Part shown: one piece after another, positions 32,083 through 40,748 of the stretch
Numbering within the stretch: position 1 is the stretch's first letter
How the letters are laid out: each line of letters starts with the position of its first letter
Assembly (NCBI GenBank): GCA_041554195.1
Contig: JBFFMJ010000008.1
Span: forward strand, 77,321 to 141,320
Source of the DNA: JAPHSX01 sp041554195
GTDB taxonomy: Bacteria > Pseudomonadota > Gammaproteobacteria > Thiohalomonadales > Thiohalomonadaceae
Direction of reading: 5' to 3'
Length of the DNA: 64,000 bases
Notes under the pieces: generated by a model
What the model was told of the DNA's origin: nothing
Databases searched by the model: none
The model's input: the letters and a program-made list of their open reading frames with translations, nothing else
Translations under genes and position numbers: made by a program

Positions 32083-32856
32083 ATGGAACAAAAAGCCAAA
32101 CCCCGCCGCGGCATCTACCTGCTGCCCAACCTCTTTACCACGGCTGCGCTGTTCGCGGGCTTTTACGCCATCGTCTCGGCGATGGATGGGCGCTTTGAGG
32201 AGGCGGCGATTGCGGTGTTTATCGCGATGGTGCTCGACGGGCTGGATGGGCGGGTGGCGCGTCTGACCAATACGCAGAGTGAGTTTGGGGCGGAGTATGA
32301 CTCGCTCTCCGACATGGTCTCCTTTGGTATCGCGCCGGCGCTGGTGATGTATGAGTGGGCGCTCTCTGACCTGGGGCGCTACGGCTGGTTGGCGGCCTTT
32401 GTCTATACGGTGAGCGCGGCGCTACGGCTGGCGCGCTTTAATACGCAGATCGGCACGGTGGATAAGCGCTACTTTGTGGGGCTGGCGAGTCCGGCGGCAG
32501 CGGCGGTGGTGGTCGGTTTTGTCTGGATTGCCGGTGACTTTGGCCTTGAGCCGCGTAGCCTTGACTGGGCGGCCTGGGGGGTAACGCTGGCCGCTGGTCT
32601 GTTGATGGTGAGCAATATTCGTTACTACAGTTTTAAGACCATCGATTTTAAGGGCAAGGTGCCGTTTTTCTTCCTGCTGGTGGTGGTGCTGATCTTCGTG
32701 CTGGTGACGCTCGATCCCCCTAAGATTCTGTTCCTGGTGTTTGCCGGTTATGCGGTCTCGGGGCTGGTGACTACGGCGTGGATGCTAATGCGTCGCCGTC
32801 GTCAGTTGCAGGCCAGTGGCGATGCGCCTCACAGCGATAAAGCCAGCGACAAATAG
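32083..32856 (+). CDS. pssA: CDP-diacylglycerol-serine O-phosphatidyltransferase
   Basis: PssA makes phosphatidylserine, precursor of phosphatidylethanolamine. The 257-aa integral membrane protein has the CDP-alcohol motif DGLDGRVARLT ... FGAEYDSLSDMVSFG (DGxxARx8GxxxDxxxD, residues about 49-78) and the start RRGIYLLPNLFTTAALFAGF typical of the type II, membrane-embedded PssA. About eight helices. It is followed after 90 bp by leuA; the ilvC-pssA-leuA order is common in gammaproteobacteria, here split by two accessory genes. Confidence 0.95.
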   Translation: MEQKAKPRRGIYLLPNLFTTAALFAGFYAIVSAMDGRFEEAAIAVFIAMVLDGLDGRVARLTNTQSEFGAEYDSLSDMVSFGIAPALVMYEWALSDLGRYGWLAAFVYTVSAALRLARFNTQIGTVDKRYFVGLASPAAAAVVVGFVWIAGDFGLEPRSLDWAAWGVTLAAGLLMVSNIRYYSFKTIDFKGKVPFFFLLVVVLIFVLVTLDPPKILFLVFAGYAVSGLVTTAWMLMRRRRQLQASGDAPHSDKASDK

Positions 32857-32865
32857 CCTTTGTCA

Positions 32866-32888
32866 CGGCGGCCAGTTTATGGCCGCTG
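32866..32888 (+). terminator. Hairpin between pssA and leuA, weak terminator
   Basis: Stem GCGGCCA (32868-32874)/TGGCCGC (32880-32886), loop GTTTA, extended by G-T and C-G pairs; followed by TTGTCTCC, so termination would be partial. Confidence 0.4.
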
Positions 32889-32946
32889 TTGTCTCCAATT
32901 CCCTGCCACTTTTCGGTAAGATGTCCTCAACTACTGGAGTGACTTC

Positions 32947-34497
32947 ATGAGCGACAAATTATTCATCTTTGATACCACCCTGCGTGACGGTGAGCAGAGC
33001 CCCGGTGCCTCCATGACCCGTGAGGAGAAGGTGCGCATTGCCAGGAACCTGGAGCGCATGGGGGTGGATATTATCGAGGCTGGTTTCCCCATCGCCTCGC
33101 CGGGTGATTTTGAGTCGGTACAGGCGGTGGCCAATACGATTAAGGACTCCACCGTCTGCGGCCTGGCCCGCGCGTTGGATAAGGATATCGACCGTGCCGG
33201 TGAGGCGCTGAAGAATGCTAACTCCGGTCGTATCCACACCTTTATCGCCACCTCGCCGATTCACATGGAGCGCAAGCTGCGCATGTCGCCCGATCAAGTG
33301 GTGGAGCAGGCGGTAGCGGCGGTAAAGCGCGCTCGTAAATACACCGATAACGTGGAGTTCTCGGCCGAGGATGCGGGGCGCTCCGACATCGATTTTCTAT
33401 GCCGTATCTTCGAGGCGGTGATCGCCGCCGGGGCCACCACCCTGAATGTGCCTGATACCGTCGGCTACAACCTGCCACAGCAGTTCGGCGAGACGATTCG
33501 CCAGTTGCGCGAGAAGATGCCCAACTCCGACAAGGCGATCTTCGCAGTGCATTGCCATAATGACCTGGGCCTTGCCGTCGCCAACTCTCTGGCCGCGGTG
33601 AGTCAGGGGGCGCGCCAGGTGGAGTGTACGATTAACGGCCTCGGCGAGCGTGCCGGCAATGCATCGCTGGAGGAGGTGGTGATGGCGGTGAAGACCCGCC
33701 GTGATCTCTTCGACTGCAATGTCGACCACATCAACACAACTGAGATCGTGCCCGCCTCGCGTCTGGTCTCGGGCATCACCGGTTTTGCGGTACAGCCTAA
33801 CAAGGCGATCGTTGGTGCCAACGCCTTCGCCCACGAGTCGGGGATCCATCAGGACGGCGTGCTTAAGCACCGCGAGACTTACGAAATTATGCGCGCCGAG
33901 GATGTGGGCTGGAGCGCCAACCGCATGGTGATGGGCAAGCACTCGGGGCGTAACGCCTTTAAGACCCGCATGTCTGAGTTGGGGATCGAATTTGATTCCG
34001 AAGAGGCGCTCAACGATACCTTTAGCCGCTTTAAGGATCTGGCCGACAAGAAGCACGAGATCTACGATGAGGATCTGCAGGCGCTGGCGACCGAGAGCAA
34101 TCTTGAGCAGATGGTGAACGAGCGCTACAAGCTGCTCTCGCTCAAGGTCTGTTCCGAGACCGGCGAGACCCCCGAGGCCTGCATCACCCTCGCCATCGAC
34201 GGCGAGGAGCACAAGCTGTGCGCCAGCGGTTCCGGCCCGGTTGATGCCACCTTTAAGGCGATTGAGTCGCTGGCGCAGAGTGGCACCGAGTTGCAGCTCT
34301 ATTCGGTCAACAACATCACCTCTGGCACCGATTCCCAGGGCGAGGTGACGGTACGGATGGAGAAGGCGGGGCGCATCGTCAACGGTCAGGGGGCCGATAC
34401 CGACATCGTGATCGCCTCGGCCAAGGCCTACCTCAACGGCATTAATAAAATCCTCATCCCTGAGGCGCGCCTCAAGCCGCAGGGCGCAGACGTTTAA
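32947..34497 (+). CDS. leuA: 2-isopropylmalate synthase
   Basis: LeuA condenses acetyl-CoA with 2-ketoisovalerate, the first committed step to leucine. The 516-aa length is the bacterial type. The N-terminal TIM barrel has FDTTLRDGEQSPGASMT (metal-binding Asp), the metal HxH in FAVHCHNDLGLA, and GLGERAGNASLEEVVMA. The C-terminal 120 residues form the LeuA allosteric dimer domain that senses leucine. GGAG lies 8 nt upstream of the ATG. It uses the 2-ketoisovalerate made by the ilv genes 2.5 kb upstream. Confidence 0.97.
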   Translation: MSDKLFIFDTTLRDGEQSPGASMTREEKVRIARNLERMGVDIIEAGFPIASPGDFESVQAVANTIKDSTVCGLARALDKDIDRAGEALKNANSGRIHTFIATSPIHMERKLRMSPDQVVEQAVAAVKRARKYTDNVEFSAEDAGRSDIDFLCRIFEAVIAAGATTLNVPDTVGYNLPQQFGETIRQLREKMPNSDKAIFAVHCHNDLGLAVANSLAAVSQGARQVECTINGLGERAGNASLEEVVMAVKTRRDLFDCNVDHINTTEIVPASRLVSGITGFAVQPNKAIVGANAFAHESGIHQDGVLKHRETYEIMRAEDVGWSANRMVMGKHSGRNAFKTRMSELGIEFDSEEALNDTFSRFKDLADKKHEIYDEDLQALATESNLEQMVNERYKLLSLKVCSETGETPEACITLAIDGEEHKLCASGSGPVDATFKAIESLAQSGTELQLYSVNNITSGTDSQGEVTVRMEKAGRIVNGQGADTDIVIASAKAYLNGINKILIPEARLKPQGADV

Positions 34498-34502
34498 CAT
34501 CA

Positions 34503-35363
34503 ATGGGCTCGCAACAGCGCTATTACCTTGATGCCCTGGGCATACAGCTGTGGCAGCGGCGCGATCTGCCGCCGCCCGCTGCTGAGCTGGCGCCGCCAGT
34601 GGTCGAAGCCCCGGTGGCTGCACCTAAACCGCCTGAGCCCACGCCACAACCCCAATACAAACCGCAAGCTGTGGATGATAGCGTTCCCGCCTGGCTCGAC
34701 GAGGCCCCGCCGCAGGATGAGCCGATGTTCGACCTGGACGAAGGGGAGATCGACGAGTCGGCTTTCTTCACTGAAGCGGCGGCGGAGCCCGCGCTGCCCG
34801 CCGTCGCCACCCTCGACTGGCCCGCGCTACAGCAGCGGGTTAGCGACTGCGCAGCCTGTGTTGAACTGGCGGGTAGTCGTCGCCAGACGGTGTTCGGTGT
34901 TGGCAACCCGCAGGCCGACTGGCTGATCATCGGCGAGGCCCCCGGTGAGGAGGAGGATAAGCAGGGCGAGCCCTTTGTCGGCCCCTCGGGCGAGTTGCTT
35001 AACGCCATGCTGCATGCGCTGGGGCTACAGCGCCAGCAGGTCTATATCACTAATATGATCAAGTGCCGCACCCCGGATGACCGAGACCCGCAGCCGCAGG
35101 AGGTCGCGGCCTGCGAGGCCTTCATGCAGCGGCAGATCGCCCTGATACAGCCGAAGGTGATCCTGGCGATGGGGCGTATCGCGGCGCAGAACCTGCTCAA
35201 GGTCGATACCGCCATCGGCAAGCTGCGCGGCACGGTGTATCAATACGATGGCGCGATCCCGCTGGTCGCCACCTATCACCCTGCCTACCTGCTGCGCTCG
35301 CCACTGGAGAAGCGTAAGGCATGGGCCGACCTCTGTCTGGCGCGGAGCCTGCTCAAGGCATGA
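34503..35363 (+). CDS. Family 4 uracil-DNA glycosylase (Fe-S type)
   Basis: The 286-aa protein has a Pro/Ala/Glu-rich N-terminal 100 residues, probably disordered, then a family 4 UDG domain. The active-site motifs GEAPGEEEDKQGEPFVGPSG and TYHPAYLLRS are present, and the four 4Fe-4S cysteines are CAAC (about residues 116-119), the Cys of MIKCRTP and the Cys of EVAACEAF. It removes uracil arising from cytosine deamination. Its stop overlaps rimI by 4 nt (ATGA). Confidence 0.92.
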   Translation: MGSQQRYYLDALGIQLWQRRDLPPPAAELAPPVVEAPVAAPKPPEPTPQPQYKPQAVDDSVPAWLDEAPPQDEPMFDLDEGEIDESAFFTEAAAEPALPAVATLDWPALQQRVSDCAACVELAGSRRQTVFGVGNPQADWLIIGEAPGEEEDKQGEPFVGPSGELLNAMLHALGLQRQQVYITNMIKCRTPDDRDPQPQEVAACEAFMQRQIALIQPKVILAMGRIAAQNLLKVDTAIGKLRGTVYQYDGAIPLVATYHPAYLLRSPLEKRKAWADLCLARSLLKA

Positions 35364-35833
35364 GTGCCGCCATGGAGGAGCCTCAGCCGTTACTACGCCC
35401 GATGCTCGATGAGGATATCGGCGAGGTGATGGCGATTGAAGCGCGGGTCTATCCCCACGGCTGGAGCGAGGGGATCTTTCGCGACTGTCTGCGTGTCCAC
35501 TACTCCTGCTGGGTGCTGGAGCAGGGTGACAAGATCATCGGTTACGGCATTATGTCGGTCGCCGCAGGCGAGGCACACATCCTCAACATCGCCATTAGCC
35601 CGGAGTCACAGAGTAAGGGGCTCGGGCGTGAGCTGTTGATGCACCTGCTACAGACCGGCAAACGGCTCGGTGCCGAGGATGCCTTCCTTGAGGTGCGCCC
35701 CTCGAATCGTATTGCCGTACGGCTCTACGAAACCATCGGTTTTCACCAGGTGGGGCTGCGCAGTGACTACTATCCCGCTGAAAAGGGGCGTGAGGATGCG
35801 GTGATCATGGCGCGCGAGCTCAGTTTTATGTAA
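35360..35833 (+). CDS. rimI: Ribosomal-protein-S18-alanine N-acetyltransferase
   Basis: This 157-aa GNAT enzyme acetylates the N-terminal alanine of ribosomal protein S18. The acetyl-CoA loop SPESQSKGLGRELLMHLL, preceded by AHILNIAISP, and the C-terminal NRIAVRLYETIGFHQVG are typical RimI. The ATG at 35360 overlaps the glycosylase stop (ATGA); an earlier in-frame start would add 13 residues inside that gene. The UDG-rimI-prfC order parallels the rimI/prfC neighbourhood in enterobacteria. Confidence 0.92.
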   Translation: MSAAMEEPQPLLRPMLDEDIGEVMAIEARVYPHGWSEGIFRDCLRVHYSCWVLEQGDKIIGYGIMSVAAGEAHILNIAISPESQSKGLGRELLMHLLQTGKRLGAEDAFLEVRPSNRIAVRLYETIGFHQVGLRSDYYPAEKGREDAVIMARELSFM

Positions 35834-35906
35834 GCGAAGGTGCATCGCTCTGGTGCCACCGTTATAATTGCCCCCCCATTTGAAGTTGTCACCGGTTGTA
35901 TATTCC

Positions 35907-37499
35907 ATGTCCGAGATTCAAAAACAGGTACAGGAGCAGGCGAAAAAGCGCCGCACCTTCGCCATTATCTCTCACCCCGATGCGGGTAAGACCACGCTTA
36001 CCGAGAAGTTGCTGCTGTTCGGCGGTGCCATTCAGCTAGCCGGCACGGTAAAGGGGCGCAAGGCGGCCCGCCATGCCACCTCCGACTGGATGAAGCTGGA
36101 GCAGGAGCGCGGTATCTCGGTCAGCTCCTCGGTGATGCAGTTCCCCTATCGCGAGCACACCATCAACCTGCTCGACACCCCCGGTCACGAGGACTTTTCC
36201 GAGGATACCTACCGCACCCTCACCGCGGTCGACTCGGCGTTAATGGTGATCGACGTCGCCAAGGGTGTTGAGGATCGCACCATTAAGTTGATGGAGGTCT
36301 GCCGCCTGCGCGACACGCCGATCATCACCTTCATCAACAAGCTTGACCGCGAGGGTAAGGACCCCATCGACCTGATGGATGAGGTTGAAGATATCCTCAA
36401 GATCAAATGTGCCCCGCTGACCTGGCCTATCGGCATGGGTAAGAACTTCAAGGGGGTGTACGACCTCTACAACGACAGCATTACCATTATGTCAGCCACC
36501 CACGGTGGTAAAAAGCTCGATGGCGAGGTGATCGAAGGGCTCGATAACCCGCGTCTTGATGAGCTGTTTGGCACACTGATTAGCGACTTCCGTGAAGAGG
36601 TGGAACTGGTGCGTGGTGCCAGCCACGAGTTCAATCAGGAAGCCTATCTGCGTGGTGAACTCAGTCCGGTACTGTTTGGTTCAGCGATTAATAACTTCGG
36701 CGTACAGGAGATTCTTGACGCCCTTGTCGATTATGCCCCGGCACCGCTGGCACGCCCTACCAAGAGTCGTGAGGTGGATCCGAACGAAGAGAAGTTCTCC
36801 GGCTTTGTTTTCAAGATCCAGGCCAATATGGACCCGCAGCATCGTGATCGTGTCGCCTTTATGCGCGTCTGCTCAGGCCGTTTTGAGCCGGGGATGAAGA
36901 TGAAGCAGGTGCGCATCGGCCGTGATGTGAAGATCCCCAACGCCATCACCTTCCTCGCGCAGGAGCGCGGCCATGTGGAGGAGGCATGGCCCGGTGACAT
37001 TATCGGCCTGCACAACCACGGCACCATCCAGATTGGTGACACCTTCACTCAGGGTGAAGATCTGAAATTCACCGGCATTCCTCACTTTGCTCCGGAGCTG
37101 TTTCGTCGTGCGGTGCTGAAAGATCCGCTCAAGTCCAAGCAATTACTCAAAGGTCTGCAGCAGCTCTCTGAAGAGGGGGCGACCCAGCTGTTCCGACCGC
37201 TGAAGAATAACGACCTTATTCTTGGTGCGGTGGGTGTGTTGCAGTTTGATGTGGTTGCGCAGCGCCTGAAGGATGAATATAAGGTCGATGCCATCTTTGA
37301 GGCGATTAATGTTGCCACTGCCCGTTGGGTGGAGTGTGATGATGAGAAAAAGTTTGAGGAGTTTAAACGCAAGAGTGAAGACAACCTTGCGATAGACGGT
37401 GCTGGAGACCTAACCTACATCGCCCCCACTCGCGTCAATCTGCAACTGGCCGAGGAGCGTTATCCTGATGTGGCCTTCAGGGCGACGCGGGAGAAGTAA
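35907..37499 (+). CDS. prfC: Peptide chain release factor 3
   Basis: RF3 is the GTPase that removes RF1/RF2 after peptide release. The 530-aa length from the ATG at 35907 matches E. coli RF3 (529 aa). G motifs: SHPDAGKTTLTEKLL (G1), LDTPGHEDFSEDTYR (G3), FINKLDREGKDP (G4). The effector region GRKAARHATSDWMKLEQERG is also characteristic. A start 13 codons upstream would fall in the intergenic leader and is not preferred. A terminator follows. Confidence 0.96.
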   Translation: MSEIQKQVQEQAKKRRTFAIISHPDAGKTTLTEKLLLFGGAIQLAGTVKGRKAARHATSDWMKLEQERGISVSSSVMQFPYREHTINLLDTPGHEDFSEDTYRTLTAVDSALMVIDVAKGVEDRTIKLMEVCRLRDTPIITFINKLDREGKDPIDLMDEVEDILKIKCAPLTWPIGMGKNFKGVYDLYNDSITIMSATHGGKKLDGEVIEGLDNPRLDELFGTLISDFREEVELVRGASHEFNQEAYLRGELSPVLFGSAINNFGVQEILDALVDYAPAPLARPTKSREVDPNEEKFSGFVFKIQANMDPQHRDRVAFMRVCSGRFEPGMKMKQVRIGRDVKIPNAITFLAQERGHVEEAWPGDIIGLHNHGTIQIGDTFTQGEDLKFTGIPHFAPELFRRAVLKDPLKSKQLLKGLQQLSEEGATQLFRPLKNNDLILGAVGVLQFDVVAQRLKDEYKVDAIFEAINVATARWVECDDEKKFEEFKRKSEDNLAIDGAGDLTYIAPTRVNLQLAEERYPDVAFRATREK

Positions 37500-37528
37500 T
37501 TGTATTAGTTAGAAACTGTGAATAAAAG

Positions 37529-37553
37529 AAGGCCGGTGATGACCGGCCTTTTG
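37529..37553 (+). terminator. Rho-independent terminator of prfC
   Basis: Stem AAGGCCGGT (37529-37537)/ACCGGCCTT (37542-37550), tetraloop GATG, then TTTTG. Nearly the same stem as the ilvC terminator. Confidence 0.88.
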
Positions 37554-37865
37554 CTATTTTATGGTGTTTCTAATAAGTTAGTTTTCTGTGGGTACCTAAT
37601 TATCTAAAGGTAACAACCTTATTTCGCTCAAATCTTCGTTTGAGCTGCTTGCGATCCATGTCACTCGACAGTTCTGTTAAGTTACTCTAGTAGTCGTATA
37701 TTGCATCCTGTTGATAACTGTACGAATACATACTTTTTTGGCAGAAAAGTAGAGTTATTCATATATTGACAGGTGAATGCCTTGAATACTGTAAGGGTAA
37801 AATGTTTCAATGGCAGCAGGTAGCACGCTATATAATAATTAATCACACAGCTGACTGGGGGGTAA
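37554..37865. other. AT-rich non-coding gap upstream of the tetraheme cytochrome gene
   Basis: About 310 bp without a plausible gene. TTGACA occurs at 37767-37772 and TATAAT at about 37831-37836, which may be parts of the cytochrome promoter, but the spacing between them does not make a standard pair. A G-run ribosome site lies just before 37866. Confidence 0.45.
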
Positions 37866-38471
37866 ATGTTTTCTGTGCGGCGGTTCTTATTACTCAATCT
37901 CTTGGCAATGGCCTCTTTTTCCGTGCAGGCGCAAGAGCCGCGTTATGCGCAAGAGCTGGCCAGTAAGTCGCCTGTGGTCAATCCGCTTAAGGAGGCGTTG
38001 GGTGACCAGCTTTATGACCAAGCAATGGCCTCGGGTAAATATCGCTATATTGGCCCGCGTAGTTGCCGCGTCTGTCATCGGGATTTTTTTAATGGGCGTA
38101 AGGATGATCTGCACTTTCATACCTTTAAGAAGCTCGTGAATTCAGGCCATGTCAAGGAGCCGAAGTGCCTCGGTTGTCATACCACCGGTTATGGGGTGCC
38201 GACGGGATTTAAGGATGAAAAAACGACACCGCAACTGGCCGGTGTGCATTGCGAGGGCTGCCACGGCCCGGGTAATCTACATATGCGTCGCAACGACGGC
38301 GGTGGTTTTCTTGCCGGAGTGGATAACCCGGATCGTATCGAGCGCATGTGTAAGGCCTGTCATACGAAACGCTGGAACAAGGCCTTCCCGATGAAGGATT
38401 TTCGTAAAGTCTATGATGGCTATGTGACGGCCACGCCAGGGGATGAGAAGAAGCCCTATTATCAATATTGA
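37866..38471 (+). CDS. Tetraheme cytochrome c (cytochrome c554-like family)
   Basis: The 201-aa exported protein has a signal peptide (FLLLNLLAMASFSVQA) and four CxxCH haem sites: CRVCH (about 67), CLGCH (101), CEGCH (129) and CKACH (162). The phrase LGCHTTGYG and CEGCHGPG are typical of the cytochrome c554/NrfA-like multihaem group. It should carry electrons in the periplasm; partners are unknown. The strong G-rich ribosome site and the preceding 366-bp gap suggest its own promoter. The next gene is a broken copy of it. Confidence 0.9.
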   Translation: MFSVRRFLLLNLLAMASFSVQAQEPRYAQELASKSPVVNPLKEALGDQLYDQAMASGKYRYIGPRSCRVCHRDFFNGRKDDLHFHTFKKLVNSGHVKEPKCLGCHTTGYGVPTGFKDEKTTPQLAGVHCEGCHGPGNLHMRRNDGGGFLAGVDNPDRIERMCKACHTKRWNKAFPMKDFRKVYDGYVTATPGDEKKPYYQY

Positions 38472-38591
38472 GGGGGGCGTGCCGGTTTTCAGCCAGAGCT
38501 ATTCGCGTTATGATGGCATGAATATTAAAAATAGATTAAGGCAGCAGGGACGCCGGGTAGTCTGGATAGATAAATAAGAGGAATATAACTC

Positions 38592-39170
38592 TTGCGCACC
38601 CTGTCTCTGAGTCTGCTGATGGTTCTGTTCTGTGTCACACAGGCCGCTTCTGCACAGGATCCACGTATCGAAGCGCAGCTTAATGACACTGTGCCACCCA
38701 TGATCCCGCTGAAAAATGCTCTGGGTGAAAAGGTCTTCAATGAGGTCATGGCCTCGGACAAATACTCCTTCGCCACCAACTTTAAATGTCGTCTCTGTCA
38801 TCGTGATTTCTTTATCGGAAGAAAATAGGATAAGCATGATCACGCCTTTGCCATGGTGCAGCAGGCAGGCCACGGCGAGTCAGAGCAGTGCCTGGGATGT
38901 CACACGACCGGTTATGGGATAAGGGGCGGCTTTACATCACCCATTTTCACGCCGCGTCTGGCCAATGTGCAGTGTGAGGGGTGTCATGGTCCCGGTAGTG
39001 AGCACATTCGGCGTAATGCCAAGGGGGGCTTTCTTGCCGGTACGGATCGCCCCGAGATCCTGAAGAAAATGTGTCTCTCCTGTCATAGCGATCGCTGGAA
39101 TAAGTCCTTCGATAATTTTGAGGAGGCGTATAACAGCTACAAAACAGCCAAACCGGGTGATCAACAGTAG
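38592..39170 (+). pseudogene. Tetraheme cytochrome c paralogue interrupted by one in-frame TAG
   Basis: From the TTG at 38592 (GAGGAA 9 nt upstream; an in-frame TAA just before excludes earlier starts) the frame reads a signal peptide (LSLSLLMVLFCVTQAASA) and the first haem site CRLCH, then meets TAG at 38826-38828. The same frame continues without another stop to 39170 with CLGCH, CEGCH and CLSCH. In the intact neighbour the position of the TAG is an Asp (GRKDDLH versus GRK-stop-DKHDH). Everything else aligns, so it is a single amber codon in an otherwise well kept gene. Recent pseudogene is the simplest reading; readthrough or base error are alternatives. Confidence 0.88.
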
Positions 39171-39173
39171 CCG

Positions 39174-40748
39174 ATGAGCGATTTTTTCAAACGCCACAAT
39201 ATCTCAATACAACTGGGGCTGTTAATCGTCTCGCTCTGTTTATTTTCCTTCTATAATTACGTTTCACAAAAAGAGCTGTTTCTCAGGCAGCTGCAGAGCG
39301 ACAGTAGCGACCTGCTGCAGTCGGTACGTTCCAGTGTTAATAAATTCCATAACATCGAAAAAACACTCAGCCTGCAGGAGCTGGTGAGCAGCATCTCGCT
39401 CAAGCTGGATATCTTTGAATTCCGTTACCTCGACAGCCAGGGGGTGGTGGTCAGCTCGATGTTTGAGGAGGAGGTGGGGAAACCTATCACGCGTCCCGGT
39501 ATTCAACTGGCGCTACGCAATATCGATAACTCGGCGCAATTCTACAACATGGGGCAGTATTATGTGGAAGAGCGCGACCTGACCAACGTGCTGGCGATTA
39601 GCTTTGCGGTGCGTGAGGGTGCTCGTCTCTTCGGAATTATCGATTTGGCGGTGGATGTCACCGAGTTCGACTATATCCGTCAGGCCTCGCGCGATACGGT
39701 CATGCGCCGTCTTCAGGCCGATACCAATAACCTGCTAAATGCCATTTCAGGTTCTATTATCTCACGCACCAAGGTGTTCGAGACTCTGAACCTGCCCGAT
39801 TTTCTCGCCGCTCTGGTCAAGCAGTCGGGTGGTGTTCTGGAGGTGAGCCTGGCCGATGGGCACGGGCGTATCTATAGCAGTAGCCGAACCGATGTGGGCG
39901 AGCGCTCAGTCTCTAGTGTGGCTAGCGGCACGATACGCCTGCGCAGCGATGGCCAGCACGAATATCTGATGATGGTGCCGCTCAACCCGGAGGTGGAGGC
40001 GGGCCATATGATGTTGCTGGCCCTCGATGCCACTGATTACGTGGCCAATGAGCGCAAACTGTTCTTTACCTCGCTGGCCACCAGCCTGCTGGCGATCCTC
40101 GTCTCGGTAACCATTGTCTATGCGATTTACCGTATTAATCTGCGCCGTGCCCGCGAGGAGAATCTTCGCCTTGAGCGCATGGTGGAGGAGCGCACCGAGG
40201 AGCTACGGCGCATCAGTCAGACCGACAAGCTCACCGGCCTGGCCAACCGCTGTTATCTTGAAGAGCAGCTGGATATCGAGTTTAAACGTGCCGCGCGCTA
40301 TAAATTCCCACTCACTCTGGCGGTGGTGGATCTCGACCTGTTTAAACACGTGAATGATATCTACGGTCATCTGGCGGGGGATGCGGTGCTGCGCGAGGTG
40401 GGTTCAAGGCTGCGCACCGAGCTACGCGAAACTGACTTTGTTGGCCGTTTTGGTGGTGAGGAGTTTGTGGTGATCCTGACCAATACTAACTTGCAGGGGG
40501 CACTCAGGCTGGCTGAGATCCTGCGCCGTTTTGTCGAGGCCACTCCGGTACATTTTGAGGGGCAGGATATCCCGGTGAGCGCCAGCATCGGTGTGGCGGA
40601 GAAGGTGGCGTCGCATGAGACCTATAAGGCGATCTTTGCCGCAGCAGACAGGGCGCTCTATTTTGCCAAGGATAGTGGCAGAAATTGCGTGGCCTACATG
40701 GAGGGCGGCGAGGAGCGGCGCTTTGTCGACAAACCGCTACGTGACTGA
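39174..40748 (+). CDS. Membrane-bound diguanylate cyclase (GGDEF)
   Basis: The 524-aa protein has an N-terminal helix (LGLLIVSLCLFSFYNYV), a periplasmic sensor of about 260 residues containing two similar halves (VRSSVNKFHNIEKTL and NAISGSIISRTKVFETL), a second helix (ATSLLAILVSVTIVYAIY) and a cytoplasmic GGDEF domain. The active site is GGEEF (about residue 427) with an inhibitory RETD site five residues before it, so it should make c-di-GMP with product inhibition. It starts 3 bp after the cytochrome paralogue, so the sensor may be tied to the cytochromes. The stop is adjacent to the convergent ABC gene. Confidence 0.93.
   Translation: MSDFFKRHNISIQLGLLIVSLCLFSFYNYVSQKELFLRQLQSDSSDLLQSVRSSVNKFHNIEKTLSLQELVSSISLKLDIFEFRYLDSQGVVVSSMFEEEVGKPITRPGIQLALRNIDNSAQFYNMGQYYVEERDLTNVLAISFAVREGARLFGIIDLAVDVTEFDYIRQASRDTVMRRLQADTNNLLNAISGSIISRTKVFETLNLPDFLAALVKQSGGVLEVSLADGHGRIYSSSRTDVGERSVSSVASGTIRLRSDGQHEYLMMVPLNPEVEAGHMMLLALDATDYVANERKLFFTSLATSLLAILVSVTIVYAIYRINLRRAREENLRLERMVEERTEELRRISQTDKLTGLANRCYLEEQLDIEFKRAARYKFPLTLAVVDLDLFKHVNDIYGHLAGDAVLREVGSRLRTELRETDFVGRFGGEEFVVILTNTNLQGALRLAEILRRFVEATPVHFEGQDIPVSASIGVAEKVASHETYKAIFAAADRALYFAKDSGRNCVAYMEGGEERRFVDKPLRD

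Noticed and set aside
33397..34623. 408-aa open frame antisense to leuA
   Set aside because: Lies fully opposite a certain leuA gene, has biased codon use explained by the sense strand, and no recognisable domain.
38853..39170. Independent 105-aa three-haem cytochrome
   Set aside because: It is in the same frame as the part before the TAG, lacks a signal peptide and aligns as the rest of the paralogue, so it is one broken gene.
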